41,980 nt of DNA from the NCBI GenBank assembly GCA_000415185.1, contig KE351659.1, forward strand, positions 1-41,980, written 5' to 3'. Both the position numbers and the translations under genes were made by a program. This document shows, piece after piece, positions 33,510 to 40,207 of the stretch. Each line of letters begins with the position of its first letter. The first letter of the stretch is position 1. Below the pieces are notes generated by a model. It did no database searches. It saw only the letters and a list, made by a program, of their open reading frames with translations, and had not been told where the DNA came from. This DNA is from Enterococcus faecalis 13-SD-W-01 (GTDB lineage: Bacteria > Bacillota > Bacilli > Lactobacillales > Enterococcaceae).

Positions 33510-33784
33510 AAAACATCAACTGGAAAGTACGTTTGCGGAACCCACAATTTTTGGTTCCTTTTATTTTATTTTTACTAAGTACAATCGGGTCTATTACACA
33601 TGTGACAGATGCTGACTTATCTACGTGGAGCGGCATTGTAAAAGTGGCGCATGGTTTAGTGATGAACCCGTCTCAATTATTCGCATTAGCTTTTGCATTG
33701 TACGGCTATATCGTTGATCCAACAACAAAAGGTGTAAAGGACAGCGAACAAGCACTAACCTATGAAAAACCGAAAGGAGAATAA
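33506..33784 (+). CDS. Phage holin, phiLC3 family
   Basis: A 92-residue protein with two membrane helices (residues about 14-30 and 50-70). It starts MKNINWKVRLRNPQFLVPFI and contains GYIVDPTTKGVKDSEQAL, the phiLC3 holin signature. It opens the membrane for the lysin encoded directly after it. Confidence 0.9.
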   Translation: MKNINWKVRLRNPQFLVPFILFLLSTIGSITHVTDADLSTWSGIVKVAHGLVMNPSQLFALAFALYGYIVDPTTKGVKDSEQALTYEKPKGE

Positions 33785-33786
33785 CT

Positions 33787-34776
33787 ATGTCATTAAATGT
33801 AGTAGATTTATCAAACAACAACGGTTCAAAAAATATCGCAGATTATCCAGCAGATGCTTATATGTTCAAAGCGACAGAAGGTTCGAATTTTGTCGATAAA
33901 TATTGTGATCCATTTGTTCAGCAAGCTATTAAGGCAAATAAACCTTTTGGCGTTTATCACTTCATCGACGGCTCCAATTGGAAAACACAAGCTGATTTCT
34001 TTGTTAAAAACGTACAAGGATATATTGGAAAAGGTATTTTAGTTTTGGACTATGAAATGTATGGTCGCCAAGGTACATCGGTCTTAAAACAGATGTTGGA
34101 TTATATCCAATCAGCAACAGGAGTTAAGCCGCTTGTTTATACGTCGGCTTCTGTTTTATTTGAAGAAGATTTTTCAGAAATCGTAAAAGCTGATTATGGG
34201 TTATGGGTCGCAGCTTATCAATCGAAGTTCCCTGCTATTAAACACTGGAAAAATGCAGCGATGTGGCAATATACATCTACACCATACGATAAAAACTATT
34301 TTTATGGTGATGCAAAAACGTGGAAAGCCTATGCTTCCAGCACGCCAATTTCCCAAACCGAAGAAACGAAAAAAACACATGACCAGGAAGTCGCAGCAAG
34401 CAAACCAAAACACCAGGGCAATGCTTATGGGAAGCTTGATAAATTCACCATTGTCTCGCCTGATAAAGCATGTGGTGCCGGATGGTTGGTTCCAGATAAG
34501 CCACAAGGACCAATCGGCACATATGCTTATGTGTTAGTAATGGAACACGGCACAAGCAAAGAGTTTACTCGAATTCAATCAAAAGGGATCGCACGTCCGG
34601 ACGTCAAGAAAGCATACGGCTATCAAGGTGGCGATGCATTAGGCTTTGATGTTACTTTCGATACAGATTGGTTGAAAGGTAAGAAAGTCGACATCATCCT
34701 ACGCCGATGCAATAAGTCAAACGGTGAAGAACCAGTAAATGATGTACGTATTTCTGATATTTATTTGAGTTTATAG
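33787..34776 (+). CDS. Endolysin: GH25 muramidase with C-terminal cell-wall-binding region
   Basis: A 329-residue protein. Residues 1-185 are a GH25 lysozyme: VVDLSNNNG with D7, MFKATEGSNF, PFGVYHFIDG, then LVLDYEMYG with D88 and E90 as catalytic residues, and MWQYTSTPYDKNYFYGD. After a linker (190-210), residues 212-329 form a beta-rich domain (YGKLDKFTIVSPDKACGAGW...) that probably binds the cell wall but matches no family I can name. No signal peptide, so it depends on the holin. Confidence 0.92.
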   Translation: MSLNVVDLSNNNGSKNIADYPADAYMFKATEGSNFVDKYCDPFVQQAIKANKPFGVYHFIDGSNWKTQADFFVKNVQGYIGKGILVLDYEMYGRQGTSVLKQMLDYIQSATGVKPLVYTSASVLFEEDFSEIVKADYGLWVAAYQSKFPAIKHWKNAAMWQYTSTPYDKNYFYGDAKTWKAYASSTPISQTEETKKTHDQEVAASKPKHQGNAYGKLDKFTIVSPDKACGAGWLVPDKPQGPIGTYAYVLVMEHGTSKEFTRIQSKGIARPDVKKAYGYQGGDALGFDVTFDTDWLKGKKVDIILRRCNKSNGEEPVNDVRISDIYLSL

Positions 34777-34845
34777 CAGCTTGAACTTGAGTGGAATTTC
34801 ACATAAAAGCTAGTTTTTTTGTAATAGCTATGTAATAATTAATTT

Positions 34846-34923
34846 GCCACCACAACAAAGAGGACGAATCATATTATTATCTCGTCTATGTCCACTTTTA
34901 TTTTTTGCAGTCGTTGTGGTGGC
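34846..34923. repeat. Long-range inverted repeat before the tRNA gene
   Basis: GCCACCACAAC (34846-34856) and GTTGTGGTGGC (34913-34923) are perfectly complementary. Inside them GACGA and TCGTC can form a second stem. The structure ends five bases before the tRNA start. It may be a bidirectional terminator, a processing structure or a structured RNA. No protein frame is seen. Confidence 0.6.
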
Positions 34924-34928
34924 TCTCT

Positions 34929-35002
34929 GTACCCTTAGCTCAGTTGGTCAGAGCAGACGGCTCATAACCGTCCGGTCGTAGGTTCGAGTCCTACAGGGTA
35001 CA
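34929..35002 (+). tRNA. tRNA-Met (CAT), phage-encoded
   Basis: A complete cloverleaf: acceptor GTACCCT/AGGGTAC, D-arm GCTC...GAGC, anticodon loop CTCATAA with a five-pair stem (GACGG/CCGTC), T-arm GTAGG/CCTAC, and discriminator A. There is no encoded CCA. The anticodon CAT fits elongator Met, or Ile if modified to lysidine. It lies inside the prophage, left of attR. Confidence 0.92.
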
Positions 35003-35004
35003 TA

Positions 35005-35032
35005 AAAAAGCCCCCTTACTATTAAGGGGCAG
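35005..35032 (-). terminator. Intrinsic terminator of the zinc-ribbon gene (bidirectional)
   Basis: Read on the reverse strand, GCCCCTTA and TAAGGGGGC form a stem closed by a short ATAG-like loop and followed by TTTTTT. It follows the reverse-strand gene at 35039 and could also end the tRNA transcript. Confidence 0.7.
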
Positions 35033-35038
35033 CACGTA

Positions 35039-35407
35039 TTATTTTTTAGTTGTAAATGTATTTCCGCAATTTAGGCAATGCCATTCATTTTTCCCTTTTT
35101 TGCCAGCAAAACCAGCAATAGCACCCACACCACCTGTTAAAACAGCACCTCCGATAGCTTTACCTGTCGAGAAGCCTTTTCTGTTATTTTGCATAAACTG
35201 AACGTTCATGCTTCGGCATTTGGGGCAATGAATACCAGAGTGGAAAAGGGGAGCTTTGTTCTCTGCTTTTTTTGCCTCAGCTTTTTCTTTATTTTTTTGG
35301 ATTCTATCAGGGTCGTTTTTCCATTCTTGGAAAGAGTCAACACCTTTTTCTGTTGCTTGTTTACTTAAGTCTAACGCTTGCTTACCAACTTTTTTCCAAT
35401 CAACCAT
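35039..35407 (-). CDS. Zinc-ribbon protein, probable prophage cargo gene
   Basis: A 122-residue protein transcribed against the phage operons. Residues 1-50 are charged and helical. CPKCRSMNVQFMQ and WHCLNCGNTF give two CxxC pairs that form a zinc ribbon around a glycine-rich loop (GKAIGGAVLTGGVGAIAGFAG) that could insert in a membrane. It has its own promoter and terminator and sits next to attR, the usual arrangement of a lysogenic-conversion gene. Function unknown. Confidence 0.75.
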   Translation of the reverse strand: MVDWKKVGKQALDLSKQATEKGVDSFQEWKNDPDRIQKNKEKAEAKKAENKAPLFHSGIHCPKCRSMNVQFMQNNRKGFSTGKAIGGAVLTGGVGAIAGFAGKKGKNEWHCLNCGNTFTTKK

Positions 35408-35428
35408 ATTTTCATCTCTTTTCGATAT

Positions 35429-35457
35429 AGTATATTTCTACATATACATGATATCAA
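35429..35457 (-). promoter_or_regulatory. Promoter of the zinc-ribbon gene
   Basis: On the reverse strand TTGATA (35457-35452) and TATACT (35434-35429) are separated by 17 bases, with AGAGATG as the ribosome site before the ATG. This close match suggests expression in the lysogen. Confidence 0.6.
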
Positions 35458-35524
35458 TAAGAGGGTATTTTGGGTAGCTGGAAATCTGCAGTTTTTTAGA
35501 TAACAAAATATTTTTAAAAAATTA

Positions 35525-35547
35525 GTGGCAGAAATGGTGGCAGAAAT
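35525..35547. repeat. Tandem GTGGCAGAAAT repeats, possible integrase arm sites
   Basis: GTGGCAGAAAT occurs at 35525-35535 and 35537-35547 with a 12-base period. It lies about 100 bases inside the prophage from attR, where arm-type integrase binding sites would be expected. A related pair lies on the other side of attR. Confidence 0.4.
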
Positions 35548-35647
35548 TATTTTCGAACATAAACGTTTATTATCTTTTGTAGTTAAAAACCTTGATATAT
35601 AAATATTTATATTCATTTTTAATCGCTAAGGATGTTATATAATCTAA

Positions 35648-35689
35648 CTCGTAACGCGTAGGTCGTAGGTTCGATCCCTATAGCTGGCA
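35648..35689 (+). other. attR: displaced 3' half of a tRNA-Thr(CGT) gene
   Basis: The sequence begins in the anticodon loop (CTCGTAA), then the 3' arm of the anticodon stem (CGCGT), a variable loop, a T-arm (GTAGG TTCGATC CCTAT), AGCTGGC and the discriminator A. The 5' half is missing. Phage insertion in a tRNA gene leaves such a displaced 3' end at the distal prophage end. The intact, repaired tRNA-Thr should lie at attL, left of the window. Bacterial DNA begins here. Confidence 0.8.
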
Positions 35690-35696
35690 CTACGTG

Positions 35697-35745
35697 AAAA
35701 AAGCCGTCATATCAAGGGTTTCGCTTGATTCATGACGGCTTTTTC
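35697..35745 (+). terminator. Intrinsic terminator of the original tRNA-Thr gene
   Basis: AAGCCGTCAT-ATCAAG (35701-35716) pairs with CTTGAT-TC-ATGACGGCTT (35724-35742) with a two-base bulge, followed by T-rich sequence. It is the host terminator that was left behind at attR. Confidence 0.82.
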
Positions 35746-35764
35746 TTTTTCTTTTTTCTGCTTT

Positions 35765-35789
35765 GTGGGCAGAGATGTGGGCAGAATAT
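35765..35789. repeat. Tandem GTGGGCAGA repeats on the host side of attR
   Basis: GTGGGCAGAGAT (35765-35776) and GTGGGCAGAATA (from 35777) have the same 12-base period as the pair inside the prophage. They may be arm sites, or the end of an old integrase gene, left by an earlier element in the same tRNA site. Confidence 0.35.
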
Positions 35790-35824
35790 TTCAAAATCCA
35801 CTTACTTTCTGCTCGAATATCAAA

Positions 35825-36499
35825 TTAGCCGATTTGTCGTGCTAATTTTCCATCAATGTAAACAGTATAAATTGATTCTACTTGTACAACTTCTGTTGAA
35901 TGGACATAGTATCTTGCTGTTCTGCCATTTTGCTGCAGGTATAACAGATAACCTCTCTGATCATGGCCGCGGCTCCAAGATTCTGTACAGTTTTTCTTCA
36001 CTGTAAAATATTTCGACTGTCCGCCACTCCAAGTACTGATCCCTGCGCTTATTTGCGAGCTGCTTTCATTTTTAAGATAAATAGTTGTTTGAGTTGGTTT
36101 CGAACGGTACATTTCCTTAGTGATGTAGTTTCCAGCACTATTTCTTCTAAAACGATCAGCATCTTTATTTACTGTAGAAACTGGTTGACCCACACTAGAT
36201 GATTTTAAAACATCTTCAAAATAATAACTAGTATTTGCAGGACTATAATGAACGTTGAATAAATTACTCTGTCTAACAGCGATTAAAAAGCCCCGACTAT
36301 CTGAACGAGACCAAGTTTCTCTTTCTTTCGGACCAACGCTGTAATATCTATTCTGTCCTGTACTGTATGTATTGACTGAAAAATCTGCCCAACTGTATAT
36401 ATTATTGTTTCTAATACTGATATTTGCGGATACGGGCATACCAAACGATGTAAAAAGACTTATTCCACCTATCAAACCAATCAAAAATTTTTTAAACAT
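35825..36499 (-). CDS. Secreted protein with a duplicated domain
   Basis: A 224-residue protein with a signal peptide (MFKKFLIGLIGGISLFTSFG, cleaved near VSA-N at 26). Two homologous halves follow: TYSTGQNRYYSVGPKERETWSRSDSRGFLIAV and STWSGGQSKYFTVKKNCTESWSRGHDQRGYLLYL (each shown in part), sharing the pattern GQ.-Y-.V...E.WSR...RG.L. Such a duplicated beta-rich module suggests binding of a surface or another cell. AGGGAGAG precedes the ATG. No named family recognised. Confidence 0.78.
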   Translation of the reverse strand: MFKKFLIGLIGGISLFTSFGMPVSANISIRNNNIYSWADFSVNTYSTGQNRYYSVGPKERETWSRSDSRGFLIAVRQSNLFNVHYSPANTSYYFEDVLKSSSVGQPVSTVNKDADRFRRNSAGNYITKEMYRSKPTQTTIYLKNESSSQISAGISTWSGGQSKYFTVKKNCTESWSRGHDQRGYLLYLQQNGRTARYYVHSTEVVQVESIYTVYIDGKLARQIG

Positions 36500-36528
36500 A
36501 CCAAATCTCTCCCTAAAATTTTATTTTC

Positions 36529-36629
36529 AGAGTACACTCAATAGGATACTCTACGAAAATTATACGATTTAGTTGTTCTTTGTTTCGTTGGATTCGTCAT
36601 TTATCACTTGATTTTTAGGGAAGAGTATC
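36529..36629. promoter_or_regulatory. Inverted-repeat cluster upstream of the secreted protein gene
   Basis: AGAGTA (36529-36534) and TACTCT (36547-36552) form an inverted repeat with a 12-base spacer. GATACTCT (36545-36552) is complementary to AGAGTATC at 36622-36629. These repeats lie where a promoter or operator of the reverse-strand gene would be. No regulator can be named. Confidence 0.35.
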
Positions 36630-36707
36630 TTTTTAACAAAAAATAAAAAATAAATAATCTCCATTCATTTACTCAACATGTATCAAAATAGTTCAATTAT
36701 AGACAAA

Positions 36708-36753
36708 ATAAAAAACGACCAACCGCTTATTAAGAGCGAATGATCGTTTTTCG
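36708..36753. terminator. Bidirectional terminator between the secreted and DUF378 genes
   Basis: AAAACGA...CGCTT and AAGAGCG...TCGTTTTT can form an imperfect stem around TATT, with A-rich and T-rich flanks on both sides. It mainly ends the reverse-strand DUF378 transcript. Confidence 0.6.
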
Positions 36754-36766
36754 GATGGCACACATC

Positions 36767-36988
36767 TTAATATTGGTCACGATTTCTAACTTTAGCAGAA
36801 ATCATTGGGAAAAATTTTAAGCAATAAAGAGCACATAAACCAACGACAACATAAATGATTTTTGCCAAAATAGTTGTAGATCCGCCTGAGATAGAAGCAA
36901 CTAAATCGTATTCAAATAAGCCGACAAGCAACCAGTTCAAGCCTCCAACGATCAATAGTGCTAATGCGATAGAATCTAAAATTTTCAT
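36767..36988 (-). CDS. DUF378 family membrane protein
   Basis: A 73-residue protein with two membrane helices. It has the family pattern MKILDSIALALLIVGGLNWL..GLFEYDLV and IIYVVVGLCALYCL. AAGGAGG precedes the ATG. The family is widespread in Firmicutes and of unknown function. It is a host gene. Confidence 0.9.
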   Translation of the reverse strand: MKILDSIALALLIVGGLNWLLVGLFEYDLVASISGGSTTILAKIIYVVVGLCALYCLKFFPMISAKVRNRDQY

Positions 36989-37108
36989 TATAAAAACCTC
37001 CTTTTTATTATAAAATGATTATATAGCAATAAACATAACAATGCTTATATTATGCTTGGATGATTTTGAATGGTTTGTATGCTTCCAGAGAAGAGGAAAA
37101 GATAATCC

Positions 37109-37137
37109 TTGTACTATATTGGAAAGCATGTTATAGT
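37109..37137 (+). promoter_or_regulatory. Promoter of the cold-shock gene
   Basis: TTGTAC (37109-37114) and TATAGT (37132-37137) are 17 bases apart. The predicted leader is about 118 bases, the usual length of cold-shock mRNA leaders. Confidence 0.5.
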
Positions 37138-37226
37138 AATTAAGTAATCTAATTTGAACCGTAATCTGAGCAATATATTCTATTATAGACCTCCTTTTAC
37201 TAAGTAATAATTAATTGCAATAAAAA

Positions 37227-37243
37227 ACGTATCTCGAATACGT
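37227..37243 (+). promoter_or_regulatory. Leader hairpin just before the cold-shock ribosome site
   Basis: ACGTAT (37227-37232) and ATACGT (37238-37243) pair around CTCGA and end four bases before AGGAGG. A small hairpin here could tune translation with temperature. Seen in sequence only. Confidence 0.4.
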
Positions 37244-37261
37244 AACAGGAGGAAACATAAT

Positions 37262-37459
37262 ATGAATAATGGTACAGTAAAATGGTTTAACGCAGACAAA
37301 GGTTTTGGTTTTATCACTGGTGAAGACGGAAATGACGTATTTGCACATTTCTCAGCTATCCAAGGTGAAGGCTTCAAATCTTTAGAAGAAGGACAAGCAG
37401 TAACTTACGATATCGAAGAAGGCCAACGTGGACCTCAAGCAGTAAATATCGTTAAATAA
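37262..37459 (+). CDS. csp: Cold-shock protein, CspA family
   Basis: A 65-residue protein with RNP1 KGFGFIT and RNP2 VFAHFSAI in the expected places, and the usual start [16 protein letters not shown]. It is an RNA chaperone that prevents secondary structure at low temperature. AGGAGG precedes the ATG. Host gene, full length. Confidence 0.95.
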   Translation: MNNGTVKWFNADKGFGFITGEDGNDVFAHFSAIQGEGFKSLEEGQAVTYDIEEGQRGPQAVNIVK

Positions 37460-37470
37460 TTACGAACTTT

Positions 37471-37496
37471 AACCGTCTCATTGAGGCGGTTTTTTT
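37471..37496 (+). terminator. Intrinsic terminator of the cold-shock gene
   Basis: ACCGTCTCA pairs with TGAGGCGGT (one G-T) and is followed by TTTTTTT. Confidence 0.85.
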
Positions 37497-37504
37497 GTGT
37501 CTTG

Positions 37505-37537
37505 ATTTAAATAAAAACGCGGTTATCTGACCGCGTT
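37505..37537 (-). terminator. Intrinsic terminator of the decarboxylase operon
   Basis: AACGCGGT (37516-37523) and ACCGCGTT (37530-37537) pair around a six-base loop. On the reverse strand the stem is followed by TTTTATTT. It overlaps the lpdD stop. Confidence 0.85.
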
Positions 37538-37949
37538 ATTTGGGTTTTTCTTGATTTGTATAATAAATCGGGGCGGCTTGCTCAAAGGTAAAGGTATCAA
37601 ACCAATCAGCAATTTGGCGGCCGAGAGATTTTGCCATTGCCGAAGAAGCTTGGATTTGAGCATTCGAGATGTGGTTGACGTGAACACCAGCTGTAATGAC
37701 ACAATTTCCTGGTAATTTTTCTTTTATTTCAGCAAATAGAAAATCAGCGAGTACATCATCTTTGTGAAATCTTCCATGATGACTGGGAAAACGAGTGGTT
37801 TTTTTCCCTCCATCTTTTGAAAATGCGGTAATTGTACCAATATGAGGAGTATCACCGCCAGTAATCGTAATCAGCACATCATTGCCAATGATTGTTGTTT
37901 CTGCAATCATTGGGTAATTTTCTTTTACCACTTTAAATCTTTTTACCAT
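37536..37949 (-). CDS. lpdD: LpdD-like small subunit of the decarboxylase system
   Basis: The start at 37949 (MVKRFKVVKENYPMIAE) is selected because AAAGGA lies eight bases before it; an earlier ATG at 37967 lies inside the ubiX-like gene. The 137-residue protein is the LpdD/VdcD-type partner that accompanies gallate or phenolic acid decarboxylases. It contains GGDTPHIGTITAF and GVHVNHISNAQ. Its role is proposed to be in handling the prenylated flavin cofactor. It is the third gene of the reverse-strand operon. Confidence 0.82.
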   Translation of the reverse strand: MVKRFKVVKENYPMIAETTIIGNDVLITITGGDTPHIGTITAFSKDGGKKTTRFPSHHGRFHKDDVLADFLFAEIKEKLPGNCVITAGVHVNHISNAQIQASSAMAKSLGRQIADWFDTFTFEQAAPIYYTNQEKPK

Positions 37950-37951
37950 GC

Positions 37952-38524
37952 TCAGATTCCTTTCCAACGTCCGCCGGTATCATTTTCGATACCTAGTGCA
38001 TCCATGATTTTCATGGAATGATGATCGACTAGGTCTTGGATAGTTTTCGGCTGGTTATAGAAAGCTGGGATAGGCGGGATGATTTGGACACCTAAATGGG
38101 CTAATTTAGTAAGATTTTCTAAATGGATCGCATTTAAAGGGGTTTCTCGAGGAACAATGATCAGTTTTCGTTGTTCTTTCAAAGTGACATCTGCAGCACG
38201 ATTGATTAAATTATCGCCAAATCCCATTGAGATCGCAGCAACAGTTTTCATACTAGCTGGTACAACGACCATGCCGTCTGTTAAAAATGAACCACTAGCG
38301 ATAGCTGCACCTAAATCACGTATCGAATAATGATAATCTAGTAAATTTTCTAATTCTTTTAAGCTAAGTTCAGATTCTAATTTTAAATTTTCTTTCGCCC
38401 AGCTGCTGATGACGCCGTGTGTTTCTACATTGGGGATTGCTTTTAATTTTTTGATTAGGTCAATAGCGTAGATAGTCCCTGAAGCACCAGTTACACCAAT
38501 GACGATTCGTTTTGGTCTATTCAT
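37952..38524 (-). CDS. lpdB: UbiX-like flavin prenyltransferase (LpdB/VdcB)
   Basis: The start at 38524 (MNRPKRIVIGVTGASG) is chosen because GAGGTGG precedes it; the frame is open further upstream. The 190-residue protein has the family motifs GVTGASGTIYAIDL, VVVPASMKTVAAI and the VPRETPLNAIHLENL signature. It makes the prenylated FMN that the UbiD-type decarboxylase upstream needs. Confidence 0.93.
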   Translation of the reverse strand: MNRPKRIVIGVTGASGTIYAIDLIKKLKAIPNVETHGVISSWAKENLKLESELSLKELENLLDYHYSIRDLGAAIASGSFLTDGMVVVPASMKTVAAISMGFGDNLINRAADVTLKEQRKLIIVPRETPLNAIHLENLTKLAHLGVQIIPPIPAFYNQPKTIQDLVDHHSMKIMDALGIENDTGGRWKGI

Positions 38525-38629
38525 TTTGTCCACCTCGTAAAAGTTATCAAAAAAAGAAGTTGAAAAATGCAAAAACAGCTTTAAACGTTTTTGCATTTTT
38601 CAAATTTGGTTCTTGAAGCAATTAATTAT

Positions 38630-40111
38630 TTATTTTAGATATTTCTTCCAATCAGATACTTCTTTGAAACGTGCACGCACAAAATGTTCTTTCATGTCGT
38701 ACGGCGCTGTACCGTCAAAAATAGTTTTTGCACTCATGCCGCGATAGCGGATAACACCTGGGTTGTATGCTGGAAGTTCGGATGGGTCAAGAGGATGGTT
38801 CCGCATGCCAGGAAGAACGATGATATCTTTATCTCCTTGGAAACGTGTATTAAACGTCCACATCACATCATTCATATCAAAAATATCGACATCTTCATCT
38901 ACCAAAATCACTGTTTTTAATTCCTTGAAAGAAGAAAGAGCAAGAATCGCTGCTTGCCGCTGAATACCTTCATCTGCTTCGTTTTCTTTACGGATCTGCA
39001 TGATCGTCATCAATTTTCCGCCGCCCGCAGGAGGATTATAGACATTTACGACTTTATTTGGGATTGCTTTGTCAACCAATGATAGGATGCTTGCTTCAGT
39101 TGGGATTCCCGCCATTGAAACATGCTCTTCGCTTGGTCCAATCGTTGTTTGCATAATTGGGTTATCTTTTCGATGAGTGACTGCTTTAACTTTGACCACA
39201 TTCACGGCAGGATTTGCATCGCCATTGTAACCTGGAAATTCCGGCATCGCTTTTCCTGTATTTGTGTTGATATCTTCTTGCATTGTCTGGTTTGGCAAAA
39301 TCTCTGCTTCGATGATAAATTCCGCGCGAGCAATACCAACTTCGTCAACACTGACGCCATCAACTAATTGGACAGGCTCATTTCTTAAAGCACCTGCTAC
39401 CCATAATTCATTGTAGCCAAGAGGCGTGGTTGGCGGTTCAAAAGTAGTACCAATAGCTATAGCTGGATCTAAGCCGATATTGATCGTGATCGGCATGGGT
39501 TTTCCTAGGGCTTCAAATTGTTTCTGGAAATGACCGATATGGCGTCCGCCAGGCATAATATACATGCCGATTGTATCTTTATCTTCTAAAACCATACGAT
39601 GGATCGTAACGTCACTCATGGTTTTTTCTGGATCTGACCCATAAACGACACCCATAGTAATATAAGGTCCAGCATCTTCAGGGGTATTTGTTGGAGCAGG
39701 CAAAATTTTACGGATATCAAAGTCTTTCTCTGTAGCTAAATGAATCACTTCTTGTGCAGGTGCGTCTTCTTTTGTTACTTTTACAGGTTTAACTGGGTTC
39801 TCAACAGAATCTTTTAGAAGACGTCCCAATGTTTTGTAATCGTGGTGTAAAATTTCGCCTACTCTTTTTCTGCTAGCCATTGTTCCGATAGAGACACGCG
39901 TATTTGGAAACCCTTTGATGTTATTGAAGGTCATAGCAGGTCCTTCTTGAGTGGGGCGCATCACAGTGCCACCAGCACCGATATAGCGGTAAACACCTGA
40001 AAGTTCAGCATCAGGATCAACTTCGACATCGGTTTCGTGATACTGTCCAGGGATTTCTTTTAGTTCATCCAACACTTTTCTTAAATCATAAGGCTGATGT
40101 TCTTTTGTCAT
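38630..40111 (-). CDS. lpdC: UbiD-type aromatic acid decarboxylase, gallate decarboxylase LpdC-like
   Basis: The start at 40111 (MTKEHQPYDLRKVLDELK) is preferred over an upstream ATG at 40141 as AAAGGAGGT lies between them. The 493-residue length matches the lactobacillary LpdC. Hallmarks include AELSGVYRYIGAGGTVMRPT, NTPEDAGPYITMGVV, IMPGGRHIGHF and the catalytic E-R-E style residues within FIIEAEILP and ETNTGK regions. It decarboxylates hydroxybenzoates such as gallate or protocatechuate using prenyl-FMN. It is the first gene of the lpdC-lpdB-lpdD operon. Confidence 0.93.
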   Translation of the reverse strand: MTKEHQPYDLRKVLDELKEIPGQYHETDVEVDPDAELSGVYRYIGAGGTVMRPTQEGPAMTFNNIKGFPNTRVSIGTMASRKRVGEILHHDYKTLGRLLKDSVENPVKPVKVTKEDAPAQEVIHLATEKDFDIRKILPAPTNTPEDAGPYITMGVVYGSDPEKTMSDVTIHRMVLEDKDTIGMYIMPGGRHIGHFQKQFEALGKPMPITINIGLDPAIAIGTTFEPPTTPLGYNELWVAGALRNEPVQLVDGVSVDEVGIARAEFIIEAEILPNQTMQEDINTNTGKAMPEFPGYNGDANPAVNVVKVKAVTHRKDNPIMQTTIGPSEEHVSMAGIPTEASILSLVDKAIPNKVVNVYNPPAGGGKLMTIMQIRKENEADEGIQRQAAILALSSFKELKTVILVDEDVDIFDMNDVMWTFNTRFQGDKDIIVLPGMRNHPLDPSELPAYNPGVIRYRGMSAKTIFDGTAPYDMKEHFVRARFKEVSDWKKYLK

Positions 40112-40143
40112 AAAAAAATGACCTCCTTTTTCTCTCTGCATCT

Positions 40144-40172
40144 ATCGTAAGATGTGAAGAAAAAGGAAGCAA
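40144..40172 (-). promoter_or_regulatory. Candidate promoter of the decarboxylase operon
   Basis: On the reverse strand TTGCTT (40172-40167) and TACGAT (40149-40144) are 17 bases apart. Transcription would start near 40137, placing the ATTCC-N5-GGAAT site at about -63. Confidence 0.5.
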
Positions 40173-40192
40173 TTCAACTTCAGCGTTCTGCT

Positions 40193-40207
40193 ATTCCAAA
40201 ATGGAAT
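40193..40207. promoter_or_regulatory. Candidate LysR operator before lpdC
   Basis: ATTCC-AAAAT-GGAAT is a perfect 15-base palindrome at the position, near -63, where LysR activators bind. A related site lies before the lysR gene. Confidence 0.5.

Noticed and set aside
34929-35689. The T-arm shared by tRNA-Met and the tRNA-Thr fragment (GGTCGTAGGTTCGA) as a pair of att sites
   Set aside because: It is only 14 bases of common T-arm sequence. The tRNA-Met is intact and inside the prophage, and the acceptor stems differ.
35725-36006. A 93-codon forward frame after the tRNA-Thr fragment
   Set aside because: It starts inside a terminator, has no ribosome site, and runs antisense to the well-supported secreted protein gene. 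A part may be an integrase relic, but not a working gene.
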